Shown here: positions 44,793 through 55,602 of the stretch, one piece after another
Layout: each line of letters opens with the position of its first letter
Numbering within the stretch: the first letter of the stretch is position 1
Assembly: GCF_003626645.1 (NCBI RefSeq)
Contig: NZ_RBAM01000007.1
Location: 62,001 to 126,000, forward strand
Direction of reading: 5' to 3'
DNA length: 64,000 nt
From: Streptomyces klenkii
Lineage (GTDB): Bacteria; Actinomycetota; Actinomycetes; Streptomycetales; Streptomycetaceae
The notes under the pieces: model-generated
The model's input: the letters and a program-made list of their open reading frames with translations, nothing else
Told to the model about the DNA's origin: nothing
Databases searched by the model: none
Program-made: the position numbers and the translations under genes

Positions 44793-45752
44793 ATGGAGGC
44801 GCTGTCCGCCGCCGGGGAACCGGCGATAGCCACCCACGCGCTCACCAAGCGCTACAGGGGCGGGCAGCTCGCCGTCGACCGGCTCGACCTCGTCGTGCCG
44901 CGCGGCAGCGTCTTCGGCTTCCTCGGCCCCAACGGCTCCGGCAAGACCACGACCATCCGCATGCTGATGGGGCTGATCGAGCCGACGTCCGGCACCGCGC
45001 GCGTCCTCGGCGAGGAGATGCCGCGGGCCGGGCGGCGCGTGCTGCCCCGGGTGGGCGCGCTGATCGAGGGGCCCGCCCTCTACGGCTTCCTCACCGGCCG
45101 CGACAACCTCCTGCGGTTCGACGCGGCCGATCCGACGGCCGACCCGCGCACCCGGCGGGCCCGGGTGGACGCCGCCCTGGACCGGGTGGGGCTGGTCGCC
45201 GCGGCGGGCAAGAAGGCCCGCGCGTACTCCCTCGGCATGAAGCAGCGGCTGGGCCTGGCCGCGGCGCTCCTCCAGCCCCGCGAGCTGCTGGTGCTCGACG
45301 AGCCCACCAACGGCCTCGACCCGCAGGGCATGCGCGAGATCCGCACCCTGGTGCGCGGCCTCGCCTCCGAGGGCACCACGGTCTTCCTCTCCTCGCACCT
45401 GCTGGACGAGATCGAGCAGGTCTGCACGCACGCCGCCGTGATGGCCCAGGGCCGCCTCCTGACCCAGGGCACGGTGGCCGAGCTGGCCTCCTCCGCGCGC
45501 GGCAGGCTGGCCGTCACCACGCCCGACACGGCGGAGGCCGTCCGCGTGCTCAAGGAGCACGGCGTGAACGACCTCACCGTCGACGACGACCGCGTCACCG
45601 GCGAACTGCCCGCCGCGGTCCCGGAGCTCGCCGAGCTCAACGCCGCCCTCGTGCGGGCCGGGGTCCGCGTCCGCTCCTTCGGCACCGCCCGGGCCTCCCT
45701 GGAGGACGCCTTCGTCGCACTCACCGGAGAGGGATTCGATGTCGCAGGCTGA
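44793..45752 (+). CDS. ABC transporter ATP-binding protein
   Basis: A 319-residue DrrA-type ATPase of an exporter. Walker A is GPNGSGKT (45-52), the signature loop reads YSLGMKQRLGLA (SLGMK in place of canonical LSGGQ, usual in this group), and Walker B is LLVLDEPTNGLDP. GGGGGAGG precedes ATG 44793. It overlaps the permease gene by 14 bases. Confidence 0.93.
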   Translation: MEALSAAGEPAIATHALTKRYRGGQLAVDRLDLVVPRGSVFGFLGPNGSGKTTTIRMLMGLIEPTSGTARVLGEEMPRAGRRVLPRVGALIEGPALYGFLTGRDNLLRFDAADPTADPRTRRARVDAALDRVGLVAAAGKKARAYSLGMKQRLGLAAALLQPRELLVLDEPTNGLDPQGMREIRTLVRGLASEGTTVFLSSHLLDEIEQVCTHAAVMAQGRLLTQGTVAELASSARGRLAVTTPDTAEAVRVLKEHGVNDLTVDDDRVTGELPAAVPELAELNAALVRAGVRVRSFGTARASLEDAFVALTGEGFDVAG

Positions 45753-46623
45753 GCTCACCACGGCAGCCGCGGGGCGGGCCGCGCCCAGCCCGCTGTGGGC
45801 GCTGTCGCTCTTCCGCAGCGAAGTGGGGACGGTGTTCCGGCGGTGGCGCACGATCGCGCTGCTGGGCGTCCTGGCGGCCGTTCCCGTCCTGGTCGGCATC
45901 GCCGTGAAGATGGAGACGGACGACGGCGGCGCGGCCGGGCACGGGGGAGGCGGGCCGGCGTTCATCTCCCAGGTCACCAACAACGGCCTCTTCCTGGTCT
46001 TCACCTCCCTCGCCGCGACCCTGCCGTTCTTCCTGCCGATGGCCGTCGGCGTGGTCGCGGGCGACTCGGTGGCGGGCGAGGCGAGCTCCGGCACGCTGCG
46101 GTACCTCCTCGTCGCCCCTGCCGGCCGCACGCGGCTGCTGCTCGCCAAGTTCTCGGCGACGCTCGCGTTCTGCTGCGCGGCGACGCTGACCGTGGCCGCC
46201 TCCGCGCTCGCCGTCGGCGCGATCCTCTTCCCGCTCGGCGACGTCACCCTGATCAGCGGGGTGACCGTCTCCTTCGGGGAGGGGCTGCTGCGGGCGCTGG
46301 CGGTCGCCGGGGCGGTGGCGCTGTCGCTGGTGGGCATAGCCGCGCTCGGGCTGTTCGTCTCCACGCTCACCAACAGCGGGATAGCGGCGATGGCCACGAC
46401 GGTGGGGCTGCTGATCACGGCGCAGATCGTCGACCAGTTCCCGCAGCTGCACGCGGTCCAGCCGTACCTCTTCCCGCACTACTGGCTGAGCTTCGCGGAC
46501 CTGCTGCGCGCACCCGTCTACTGGGACCAGCTCCTGGACAACGTGGGCTTGCAGGCGCTGTACGCGGCGGTGTTCGGCTCGGCGGCGTGGGCGAGGTTCA
46601 CGTCGAAGGACGTGACGGCGTAA
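45739..46623 (+). CDS. ABC transporter permease
   Basis: A 294-residue ABC-2-type membrane protein with six predicted helices (for example IALLGVLAAVPVLVGIAVKM, FFLPMAVGVVAGDSVAGE, AVAGAVALSLVGIAALGLFV). Partner of the preceding ATPase; together a small exporter of unknown substrate. Confidence 0.9.
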   Translation: MSQAELTTAAAGRAAPSPLWALSLFRSEVGTVFRRWRTIALLGVLAAVPVLVGIAVKMETDDGGAAGHGGGGPAFISQVTNNGLFLVFTSLAATLPFFLPMAVGVVAGDSVAGEASSGTLRYLLVAPAGRTRLLLAKFSATLAFCCAATLTVAASALAVGAILFPLGDVTLISGVTVSFGEGLLRALAVAGAVALSLVGIAALGLFVSTLTNSGIAAMATTVGLLITAQIVDQFPQLHAVQPYLFPHYWLSFADLLRAPVYWDQLLDNVGLQALYAAVFGSAAWARFTSKDVTA

Positions 46624-46639
46624 CGGTTTTTCGCGGCAC

Positions 46640-46674
46640 GGGCCTCGCCGGTGAGGGGTTCGTCGGCGAGGCCC
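46640..46674. terminator. Bidirectional terminator between permease and aminopeptidase
   Basis: A perfect 11-bp stem (46640-46650 with 46664-46674) between two convergent genes, 17 bases after the permease stop and 14 before the aminopeptidase stop. Confidence 0.8.
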
Positions 46675-46687
46675 GGCAAGCGCGTGC

Positions 46688-48064
46688 CTAGAAGCTGAGC
46701 TTCCAGCTGTTCAGCTGGCCGCTGTCCTGCGCCGCGATGTCCTGGACGCGGAGTTTCCACGTGCCGTTCGCGGGCTCCGACGAGGCGTCCACCGTGTACG
46801 TGGCGATGACGTCGTGCGCGGAGTCGTTGCCGCTGGAGTCCTTCAGGCGGTACGCGCGCCCGCTCGGTCCGACGAGGTCGACGACCAGGTCACCGCGCCA
46901 CGTGTGCTTGATGTCGACGGAGACCTTGAGGGCGGACGGGGCGTTGCCCGTCAGCCCGGAGACCGTCACGGGCGACTCGACGGCCGGCCCCGCGTCCGGG
47001 ATCGGGAGCTGGCTCTTGCTCTCGAAGACCTTCCCCTGCGGCGGGTTGGTCGTGCCGCCGCTCAGCGTCCACACCGCGCTCGCGATGGCGTCGGTGTTGG
47101 TGTCGAGCGCCTTGTCGTTGATGTTCGCCGACGTGTCGCACGACGCGTGGTAGCAGCGGTCGAAGGGCTGGCCCGCGGTGCCGCCCCACTTCTGGGCCTG
47201 AGCGGCCGTCTTGCGGTAGTCCGCGCCGCTGAAGAGGCCGCCGACGGGTATGCCGGCCTGCTGGAAGGGCGCGTGGTCGGAGCGGCCGTCGCCCTCGGTG
47301 TCGATCTCGGTGGCGATGTTCTTCGCGGCGAACCAGTTCTCGAAGAGGGCCTTGAGGTTCTGGTCGTAGCCGTAGACGAAGTAGCCCGGGTTCGGCGAGC
47401 CGATCATGTCGAAGTTGAGGTACGCGTCGATCTTCCCGCGCTCACCGGCGGGCAGCTGGTTGACGTAGTAGCTCGACCCGCGCATGCCGAGCTCCTCCGC
47501 GCCCCACCAGCCGAACCGCAGGTGCTTGGCGGGCTTGTAGCCCTCGCGGGCGACGGCGAGCGCGGTTTCGAGGACGCCGGCCGAGCCGGAGCCGTTGTCG
47601 TTGATGCCCGGCCCCGCGGAGACGGAGTCCAGGTGGGCCCCGGCGAAGACGACGTGGTCCGCGTCGCCGCCGGGCCAGTCGGCGATGAGGTTGTAGCCGG
47701 TGGAACCGCCGGTGGTGAACTGCTGCACGGTCGTGGTGAACCCGGCGGCGTCGAGCTTGCCCTTCACGTAGTCGATCGAGGCCTTGTAGCCGCTGCGGCC
47801 GTGGGCGCGGTTGCCGCCGTTGGCCGTGGCGATGGACTGCAGCTGGGCGAGGTGGGCCTTGATGTTGGCGACGGGGATGTCGGGTCCGGCGGCGACGGCG
47901 GGCCGGGCCGAGGCGGTGGTGGGGACCGCCAGGGCCGGGCCGGCGGCGACGCCGAGCAGGGTGGCCGCGAGCGCGGCGCCGGTGGCCAGGAGGCCGGCCG
48001 GACGGGTGCGGCTCGTGGATCTCGGTGGGTGGGTGGGCAGGGTTGGTCCGTTGAGTTCAGGCAT
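46688..48064 (-). CDS. Secreted M28 aminopeptidase with P/Homo B domain
   Basis: A 458-residue exported zinc aminopeptidase like the S. griseus enzyme. Signal peptide to about residue 47 (PALAVP). Zinc and catalytic residues are visible: His144 (AGAHLDSV), Asp156 (GINDNGSG), Glu190/Glu191 (WGAEELG), Asp219 (NFDMIG) and His306 (CYHASC). The last ~115 residues form a proprotein-convertase P domain (VSVDIKHTWRGDLVVDLVGPSG), often an added C-terminal module in Streptomyces proteases. It releases N-terminal, mostly hydrophobic, amino acids from peptides outside the cell. Confidence 0.93.
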   Translation of the reverse strand: MPELNGPTLPTHPPRSTSRTRPAGLLATGAALAATLLGVAAGPALAVPTTASARPAVAAGPDIPVANIKAHLAQLQSIATANGGNRAHGRSGYKASIDYVKGKLDAAGFTTTVQQFTTGGSTGYNLIADWPGGDADHVVFAGAHLDSVSAGPGINDNGSGSAGVLETALAVAREGYKPAKHLRFGWWGAEELGMRGSSYYVNQLPAGERGKIDAYLNFDMIGSPNPGYFVYGYDQNLKALFENWFAAKNIATEIDTEGDGRSDHAPFQQAGIPVGGLFSGADYRKTAAQAQKWGGTAGQPFDRCYHASCDTSANINDKALDTNTDAIASAVWTLSGGTTNPPQGKVFESKSQLPIPDAGPAVESPVTVSGLTGNAPSALKVSVDIKHTWRGDLVVDLVGPSGRAYRLKDSSGNDSAHDVIATYTVDASSEPANGTWKLRVQDIAAQDSGQLNSWKLSF

Positions 48065-48175
48065 GGGGGGCTCCCAACTCCATTTGACGTGGCCATGATG
48101 TTGGGGGCGGCCTGAAAGAGCGTCAAGGGCGGATTCCGGACACGGGACGCCGGTTTCCGGATATCGGGCGGCGGG

Positions 48176-49237
48176 TTACTGCCCCTGAGCTGTGACTTCT
48201 GGTGTCTCTGAGGCTGATGTGACTTCTGTGTTAAGTCGCTCGCCTGGGGCCGTAGCCGTAGCCGTAGCCGCGGTCGTGGTCGCAGCCGCGGCACCATGCG
48301 TACGAGCCCGGGCCTCCGCCGCCCGCAGCTCCAGCCGCCCGCGCCGCGCCGTCCGCAGCGCGTCCCACGTCAGCAGCGCCAGCGCGAGCCACACCAGCGC
48401 GAAGCCGGCCCAGCGCTCCGGCGGCATCCCCTCGTGGAACACCAGCAGCCCCAGCACGAACTGGAACGTCGGCGCCAGGTACTGCACCATCCCCACCACC
48501 GACAGCGGCAGCCGCACCGCGGCCGCGCCGAACAGGATGAGCGGCAGCGCGGTGATCGCCCCCGAGCACATCAGCAGCGCCGTGTGCCCCGCGCCCGCGG
48601 ACAGGAACGTGCTGCGCCCCGTCGCCCCCAGGAACACCAGGAACCCCGCGGCGGGGAGGAACTGCACGGCCGTCTCCGCCGCCATCGACTCCAGCCCGTC
48701 CAGCCCCACCTGCTTCTTGACCAGGCTGTACGTGCCGAACGACGCCGCGAGCACCAGCGCGATCCACGGCAGCCGCCCGTACGCCACCGACAGCACGATC
48801 ACGGCGGCCGCGCCGACGCCGACCGCCGCCCACTGCGCGGGGCGCAGCCGCTCCCGCAGGACGGCCACGCCGAGGGCGATGCTCACCAGGGGGTTGATGA
48901 AGTAGCCCAGCGACGTCTCCACGACGTGCCCGGAATTGACGCCCCAGATGTAGACGCCCCAGTTCACGGAGATCGTGGCGGCGCACAGGACGATCAGGGC
49001 GAGGCGCTTGGGCTGCCGGAGCAGGGGGCGTATCCACGCCCAGCGGCGGGTCACGGCGAGGACGGCCAGCACGGCGATCAGGGACCACACCATGCGGTGG
49101 GCGAGGATCTCGGCGGCGCCGGAGGGGTGGAGCAGGGGCCAGTAGAGGGGGAAGAGGCCCCAGAGGCCGTAGGCGGCGAAGGCGCAGAGGAGGCCCTTGC
49201 GGGTTTCTGTGCGGGGTGGTGGTGCGGGTTTTTGCAT
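48176..49237 (-). CDS. rarD: RarD-type EamA-family transporter
   Basis: A 353-residue membrane protein with ten predicted helices in two EamA halves. The opening RKGLLCAFAAYGLWGLFPLYW and NWGVYIWGVNSGHVVETSLGYFINPL are typical of RarD. ATG 49237 was chosen for the GGAGGGG 5 bases upstream. The C-terminal tail is low complexity (Ala-Thr repeats from a GTAGCC-type hexamer run near 48250). Transported compound unknown. Confidence 0.88.
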   Translation of the reverse strand: MQKPAPPPRTETRKGLLCAFAAYGLWGLFPLYWPLLHPSGAAEILAHRMVWSLIAVLAVLAVTRRWAWIRPLLRQPKRLALIVLCAATISVNWGVYIWGVNSGHVVETSLGYFINPLVSIALGVAVLRERLRPAQWAAVGVGAAAVIVLSVAYGRLPWIALVLAASFGTYSLVKKQVGLDGLESMAAETAVQFLPAAGFLVFLGATGRSTFLSAGAGHTALLMCSGAITALPLILFGAAAVRLPLSVVGMVQYLAPTFQFVLGLLVFHEGMPPERWAGFALVWLALALLTWDALRTARRGRLELRAAEARARTHGAAAATTTAATATATAPGERLNTEVTSASETPEVTAQGQ

Positions 49238-49423
49238 GTCCCCTCCAAGGTGTGGTGCGTCCTTGTGAAGGTAGCGGAGGAGGTCCGGCACCGCCGGGGA
49301 CGTGGTCGGTGGCTGATCACCGCCGCGGCGGAGGGACTTTCCCCTGACCCGCCCCTTCCCGAAACCCCTGCGGGGGCTACGGGCCGGGCCTTGGCCCTCC
49401 GGACCGGCGGTGCCCTCCCCGCC

Positions 49424-51430
49424 TCAAGGCGTGCGGGACCGCTCCCGCATCCGTTCCATCGCCACCGTCACGTCGAACGGCACCACCGTCACCGCCACGT
49501 TCGGCAGCCGTTGCAGCGTCTTCGCGAGTTCGTCGCCCGAGTCCGTGTGGAGGAGCGCGGAGAGGGGGCGGGCGTACGTCCGGCGGGGGACGAGGAGCGT
49601 GAGGGCCGTCGTCCCGTCGGCGGTGACGCGTGCGGCGAGCCCCGCGACCGCGTGCCGCAGCCGCCGGTCCGGGCACTCGACCAGCTCCAGCGGCACGTTC
49701 GTGCCCGGCAGCTCCTCCCACCGCGCCGCGAGTCGCCGCGCCCGCTCCATGTCGATGGCGAAGTGCAGGGCCCGCACCTGGTCCGGCCGCAGCTCGTGCG
49801 CGTACCGCAGCGCCTTGACCGTGGCGAGGTCGAGGACGTCGACCAGGACGTACACGAAGTGCCGCCGCCACCGCGGCTCGTCGTCGGTGAGCGGCGTCAT
49901 CTCCTCCAGCGCCGCGGCCTCCTCCCGGTACTCGCGGTTGATGCGGATGAGCGCCCACACCCCGAGCGGGAAGACCACGACGACCAGCCACGCGCCCTCG
50001 GTGAACTTGGTGATCGCGAAGATCACGACGACGAGGGCGGACACCACGGACGCGGCCAGGTTCGCCCAGATCTTCCAGGCGCTCTCGCGCCGCCGCCAGT
50101 GGTGGGCCGTCATCCCGGCGGCGGCCATCGTGAAGCCGGTGAAGACGCCGATCGCGTAGAGCGCGACGAGCTTGTCGACGTTCGCGCCGGTGACCAGGAG
50201 CAGGGCGAGTGCGACGACGGTGAGGGAGATGATGCCGCCGGAGAAGGCGAGCCGGTGCCCGCGCCGCGTCAGCTTGCGGGGCAGGAAGCGGTCCTCGGCG
50301 ACGAAGCTGGCGAGGAAGGGGAAGCCGGTGAAGGGCGTGTTGGCCCCCGTGTAGAGGATGAGCGCGGTCGCGAGCTGGACGTAGACGAGCCCGGCCGTGC
50401 CGAGCCAGCCGTCGCCGAAGACGATGTCGGCCTCCTGGGCGATGACGGTCGGGTTGCCGTCCGCGTACGGGACGGCGTGCGTGAAGTGGGCGAGGGCGGA
50501 GACGCCCAGCACCATGACGGCGAGGATGCAGCTCATGGCGGTCAGCGTCCGCCGCGCGTTGACGCCCTGGGGGGTGCGGAAGACGGAGACGCTGTTGGAG
50601 ATGGCCTCCAGCCCGGTCAGCGAGGAGCCGCCGTTGGCGAAGGCGCGCAGCACCATGAACAGCGAGGCGCCGTAGAGCCAGCCGCTGTGCTCCCGGCCGA
50701 GCGGTACGACCCCGGCGGCGTGCAGGTCGGCGTGGGGCAGCCCGCCGTCGAGCGCCCGGACGAGGCCGACGACGAGCATCAGCGCGACGGCGAGCATGAA
50801 GAGGTACGCGGGCAGCGCGAACGCCCGCCCCGCCTCACGGATCCCGCGCAGATTCCCGTACATCAGCAGCACCACGATGGCGATGGTGACGGGGAGCTTG
50901 AGGTGGTCGATGCCGGTGTAGCCCTCGCCCGTGAGGTGGGCCAGGGAGATGAGCGCGTCCGTGCCGGCCGCGGTCTGCACGGCGACGGTGACGATGTAGT
51001 CGACGAGCAGGGCGACCGCGGCGATCTGGGCGACGCGCGGCCCGAAGTTCTCGCGGGCGACGACGTACGAGCCGCCCGCGCGCGTGTACACGGACACCAC
51101 GTCGCGGTAGGAGATCGTCAGGAGCAGCAGCACGAACAGGATCGCGCCGGTCACCGGCATGAGCAGGGTGAACGCGGCGGCGCCGACGACGGGGACGAGG
51201 ATGCGCAGCATCTCCTCGGGGCCGTACGCGGTGGAGGAGATGCAGTCGGAGGCCAGCACCCCGAGCGCCATGGGGTTGCCGAGCTTCTCGTGGGAGAGCT
51301 GCTCGGTGACGAGCGGCGGACCGAGCAGCCGGCACTTCACGCGGTAGGCGAGCCGGTCGCGGACGACGGGAGGGGATGCGACGCCGGGGTCGGCGGGAGG
51401 GGGCGTGACTTCGGGGTCGGCCATACCCAT
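49424..51430 (-). CDS. APC-family amino acid/polyamine permease with cytoplasmic C-domain
   Basis: A 668-residue membrane transporter: about 12 helices in residues 60-500 (AYGPEEMLRILVPVVGAAAFTL; TRAGGSYVVARENFG) followed by ~160 soluble residues (VYVLVDVLDLATVKALRYAHEL...) resembling a universal-stress-like regulatory domain. No good ribosome site precedes ATG 51430; a second ATG lies two codons on. Substrate unknown; a K+ or amino acid role is possible. Confidence 0.85.
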   Translation of the reverse strand: MGMADPEVTPPPADPGVASPPVVRDRLAYRVKCRLLGPPLVTEQLSHEKLGNPMALGVLASDCISSTAYGPEEMLRILVPVVGAAAFTLLMPVTGAILFVLLLLTISYRDVVSVYTRAGGSYVVARENFGPRVAQIAAVALLVDYIVTVAVQTAAGTDALISLAHLTGEGYTGIDHLKLPVTIAIVVLLMYGNLRGIREAGRAFALPAYLFMLAVALMLVVGLVRALDGGLPHADLHAAGVVPLGREHSGWLYGASLFMVLRAFANGGSSLTGLEAISNSVSVFRTPQGVNARRTLTAMSCILAVMVLGVSALAHFTHAVPYADGNPTVIAQEADIVFGDGWLGTAGLVYVQLATALILYTGANTPFTGFPFLASFVAEDRFLPRKLTRRGHRLAFSGGIISLTVVALALLLVTGANVDKLVALYAIGVFTGFTMAAAGMTAHHWRRRESAWKIWANLAASVVSALVVVIFAITKFTEGAWLVVVVFPLGVWALIRINREYREEAAALEEMTPLTDDEPRWRRHFVYVLVDVLDLATVKALRYAHELRPDQVRALHFAIDMERARRLAARWEELPGTNVPLELVECPDRRLRHAVAGLAARVTADGTTALTLLVPRRTYARPLSALLHTDSGDELAKTLQRLPNVAVTVVPFDVTVAMERMRERSRTP

Positions 51431-51488
51431 ATGAGAGCGGCTACCCCGGCCTCCGGCCGTGAGACGCCCCGGGCCCCGGCCCCGTAAA

Positions 51489-51524
51489 ACGCCGGACGGG
51501 CTGAATCATCAGCCCGTCCGGCGT
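51489..51524 (-). terminator. Terminator of korAB
   Basis: A perfect 16-bp stem (51489-51504 with 51509-51524), 4-base loop; on the minus strand it is followed by TTTTACGG. About 24 bases beyond the korB stop codon. Confidence 0.92.
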
Positions 51525-51547
51525 GTGGTGACGCGGTGCGGTGGCGG

Positions 51548-52589
51548 CTAGCCGGCCACCGTCCAGGTGTCGTTGCCGGCGAGGAGGGCGCCGAGGTCGC
51601 CCTTGCCCTTCTGCACGATGGCGGCTTCGAGCTGGTCGGCCATCTGGGTGTCGTAGACGGGCCGGTCGACGCTGCGGAAGACGCCGATGGGGGTCTGGTG
51701 CAGGGTGTCGGGGTCGGCGAGGCGGGACAGCGCGAAGGCGGTGGTCGGGGACGCGGCGTGCGCGTCGTGGACCAGGAGGTCGCCCTCGTTCTCGGGGGTG
51801 ACGGTGATGACCTTCAGGTCGCCGGTGGCCCGGTCGCGGACGACGCCCTTGTCGTTCTCCGCGCCGAAGCGGACGGGCTGCCCGTGTTCGAGGCGGATGA
51901 CGGCTTCCTTGGCCTGCTCGCGGTCCTTGAGGGGCTCGAAGGCGCCGTCGTTGAAGATGTTGCAGTTCTGGTAGATCTCCACCAGCGCCGTGCCGGGGTG
52001 GCCGGCGGCCTGGCGCAGGACCTCGGTGAGGTGCTTGCGGTCGGAGTCGACCGTGCGGGCCACGAAGGACGCTTCGGCGCCGATGGCCAGCGAGATGGGG
52101 TTGAACGGTGCGTCCAGGGAGCCCATGGGCGTGGACTTGGTGATCTTCCCGGTCTCCGACGTCGGTGAGTACTGGCCCTTGGTGAGGCCGTAGATCCGGT
52201 TGTTGAACAGCAGGATCTTGAGGTTGACGTTGCGGCGCAGGGCGTGGATGAGGTGGTTGCCGCCGATGGAGAGGGCGTCGCCGTCGCCGGTGACGACCCA
52301 GACCGACAGGTCGCGGCGGCTGGTGGCCAGGCCGGTGGCGATGGCGGGGGCGCGGCCGTGGATGGAGTGCATCCCGTACGTGTTCATGTAGTACGGGAAG
52401 CGGGAGGAACAGCCGATGCCGGAGACGAAGACGATGTTCTCTTTGGCCAGGCCGAGTTCGGGCATGAAGCCCTGGACGGCGGCGAGGATGGCGTAGTCGC
52501 CGCAGCCGGGGCACCAGCGGACTTCCTGGTCGGACTTGAAGTCCTTCATCGTCTGCTGGGCTTCGGCCTTGGGCACCAGCTTCAGTGCC

Positions 52590-52597
<8 letters not shown>
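51548..52597 (-). CDS. korB: 2-oxoacid:ferredoxin oxidoreductase, beta subunit
   Basis: A 349-residue thiamine-diphosphate subunit that decarboxylates a 2-oxoacid, probably 2-oxoglutarate, and reduces ferredoxin. Seen: RWCPGCGDYAIL (Cys29, Cys32), GIGCSSRFPYYM (Cys62), the TPP motif TGDGDALSIGGNH...NNRIYGLTKGQYSPT, and a further Cys in YQNCNIFND, the ligand set of the 4Fe-4S cluster. Overlaps korA by 8 bases. Confidence 0.93.
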
Positions 52598-54548
<1,951 letters not shown>

Positions 54549-54619
54549 TGCTTCGGACCTCCCTCTGGCGGCGGCGCGCACATGGTGGTGCCCGACCGGC
54601 GTTCCCACGGCCATCGTAC

Positions 54620-54638
54620 GTGGGTAAGGCCTGCCTAC
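54620..54638. promoter_or_regulatory. Iron-box-like element upstream of korA
   Basis: A 19-base sequence centred on GGTAAGGCCTGCCTACC agrees with the DtxR/DmdR iron box at 12 of 19 positions by eye. In the same 275-base gap CGTGCTAGGTCT is repeated at 54738-54749 and 54752-54763. No gene is present in 54549-54823. Confidence 0.25.
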
Positions 54639-54823
54639 CTGGGATGGATCACAAGAAGAAGCGGAGGGTGGAGCTTCCACTTGTCCTGGTACGGGCGGAT
54701 TTGGCGGGTCCGGTCGATCGTGGCCCGCCGGTCCGCCCGTGCTAGGTCTTTCGTGCTAGGTCTCCGGCCGGGCGACCCCCTCTCACCAGGGCGGCCGCCG
54801 GTCGCTGAGGTTGCGTCAGGTGA

Positions 54824-55495
54824 TCAGGAGCGGAGGTAGGTCAGCACGGCCAGCACCCGCCGGTGATCCCCATCACTAGGGGAAAGCCCAAGTTTCATGA
54901 AGATGTTGCTGACGTGCTTCTCGACCGCTCCGTCGCTCACCACCAGCTGCTTGGCGACGGCCGAGTTCGTCCGCCCCTCGGCCATCAGCCCGAGCACCTC
55001 GCGCTCGCGCGGCGTGAGCCCCGCGAGCACGTCCTGCTTGCGGCTGCGGCCCAGCAGCTGGGCGACGACCTCGGGGTCCAGCGCGGTGCCGCCGCGGGCC
55101 ACGCGCACCACCGCGTCCACGAACTCGCGGACCTCGGCCACGCGGTCCTTGAGCAGATAGCCCACGCCCGTGCTGCTGCCGGCCAGCAGCTCCGTCGCGT
55201 ACTGCTCCTCGACGTACTGCGACAGGACCAGAACGCCCAGCCCCGGATGAAGGCGGCGCAGCTCCACCGCCGCGCGCACGCCCTCGTCCGTATGCGTGGG
55301 GGGCATGCGGACGTCCGCGACCACGACGTCCGGCAGCGCGCCCTCGTCCGCGAGCTCACGGACGGCCTTGATCAGCGCCTCGCCGTCGCCGACGCCGGCC
55401 ACGACGTCGTGGCCCCGGTCGGTCAGCAGCCGGGTCAGGCCCTCCCGAAGGAGCACCGAATCCTCGGCGATGACGACTCGTACCCTGTCCTCCAC
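54824..55495 (-). CDS. NarL/LuxR-family response regulator
   Basis: A 223-residue two-component regulator: receiver domain (about 5-125) with acidic pair Glu11-Asp12 and phospho-acceptor Asp61 (VVVADVRMPP), Lys in YLLKDR, and C-terminal LuxR helix-turn-helix (GLTPREREVLGLMAEGRTNSAVAKQLVVSDGAVEKHV). It lies downstream of two histidine kinase genes on the same strand; it is the only regulator near them. Confidence 0.93.
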   Translation of the reverse strand: MEDRVRVVIAEDSVLLREGLTRLLTDRGHDVVAGVGDGEALIKAVRELADEGALPDVVVADVRMPPTHTDEGVRAAVELRRLHPGLGVLVLSQYVEEQYATELLAGSSTGVGYLLKDRVAEVREFVDAVVRVARGGTALDPEVVAQLLGRSRKQDVLAGLTPREREVLGLMAEGRTNSAVAKQLVVSDGAVEKHVSNIFMKLGLSPSDGDHRRVLAVLTYLRS

Positions 55496-55602
55496 GATGT
55501 GCGGCTCCCCCGTCCGGCGGCAATGACGGAGGCCAGCATGTCACGCGGAGCGGTGCTGCCAGGCCCTGTGCGGCCCGGTGCGGCGCGGCCCGGAGCGCCG
55601 CG

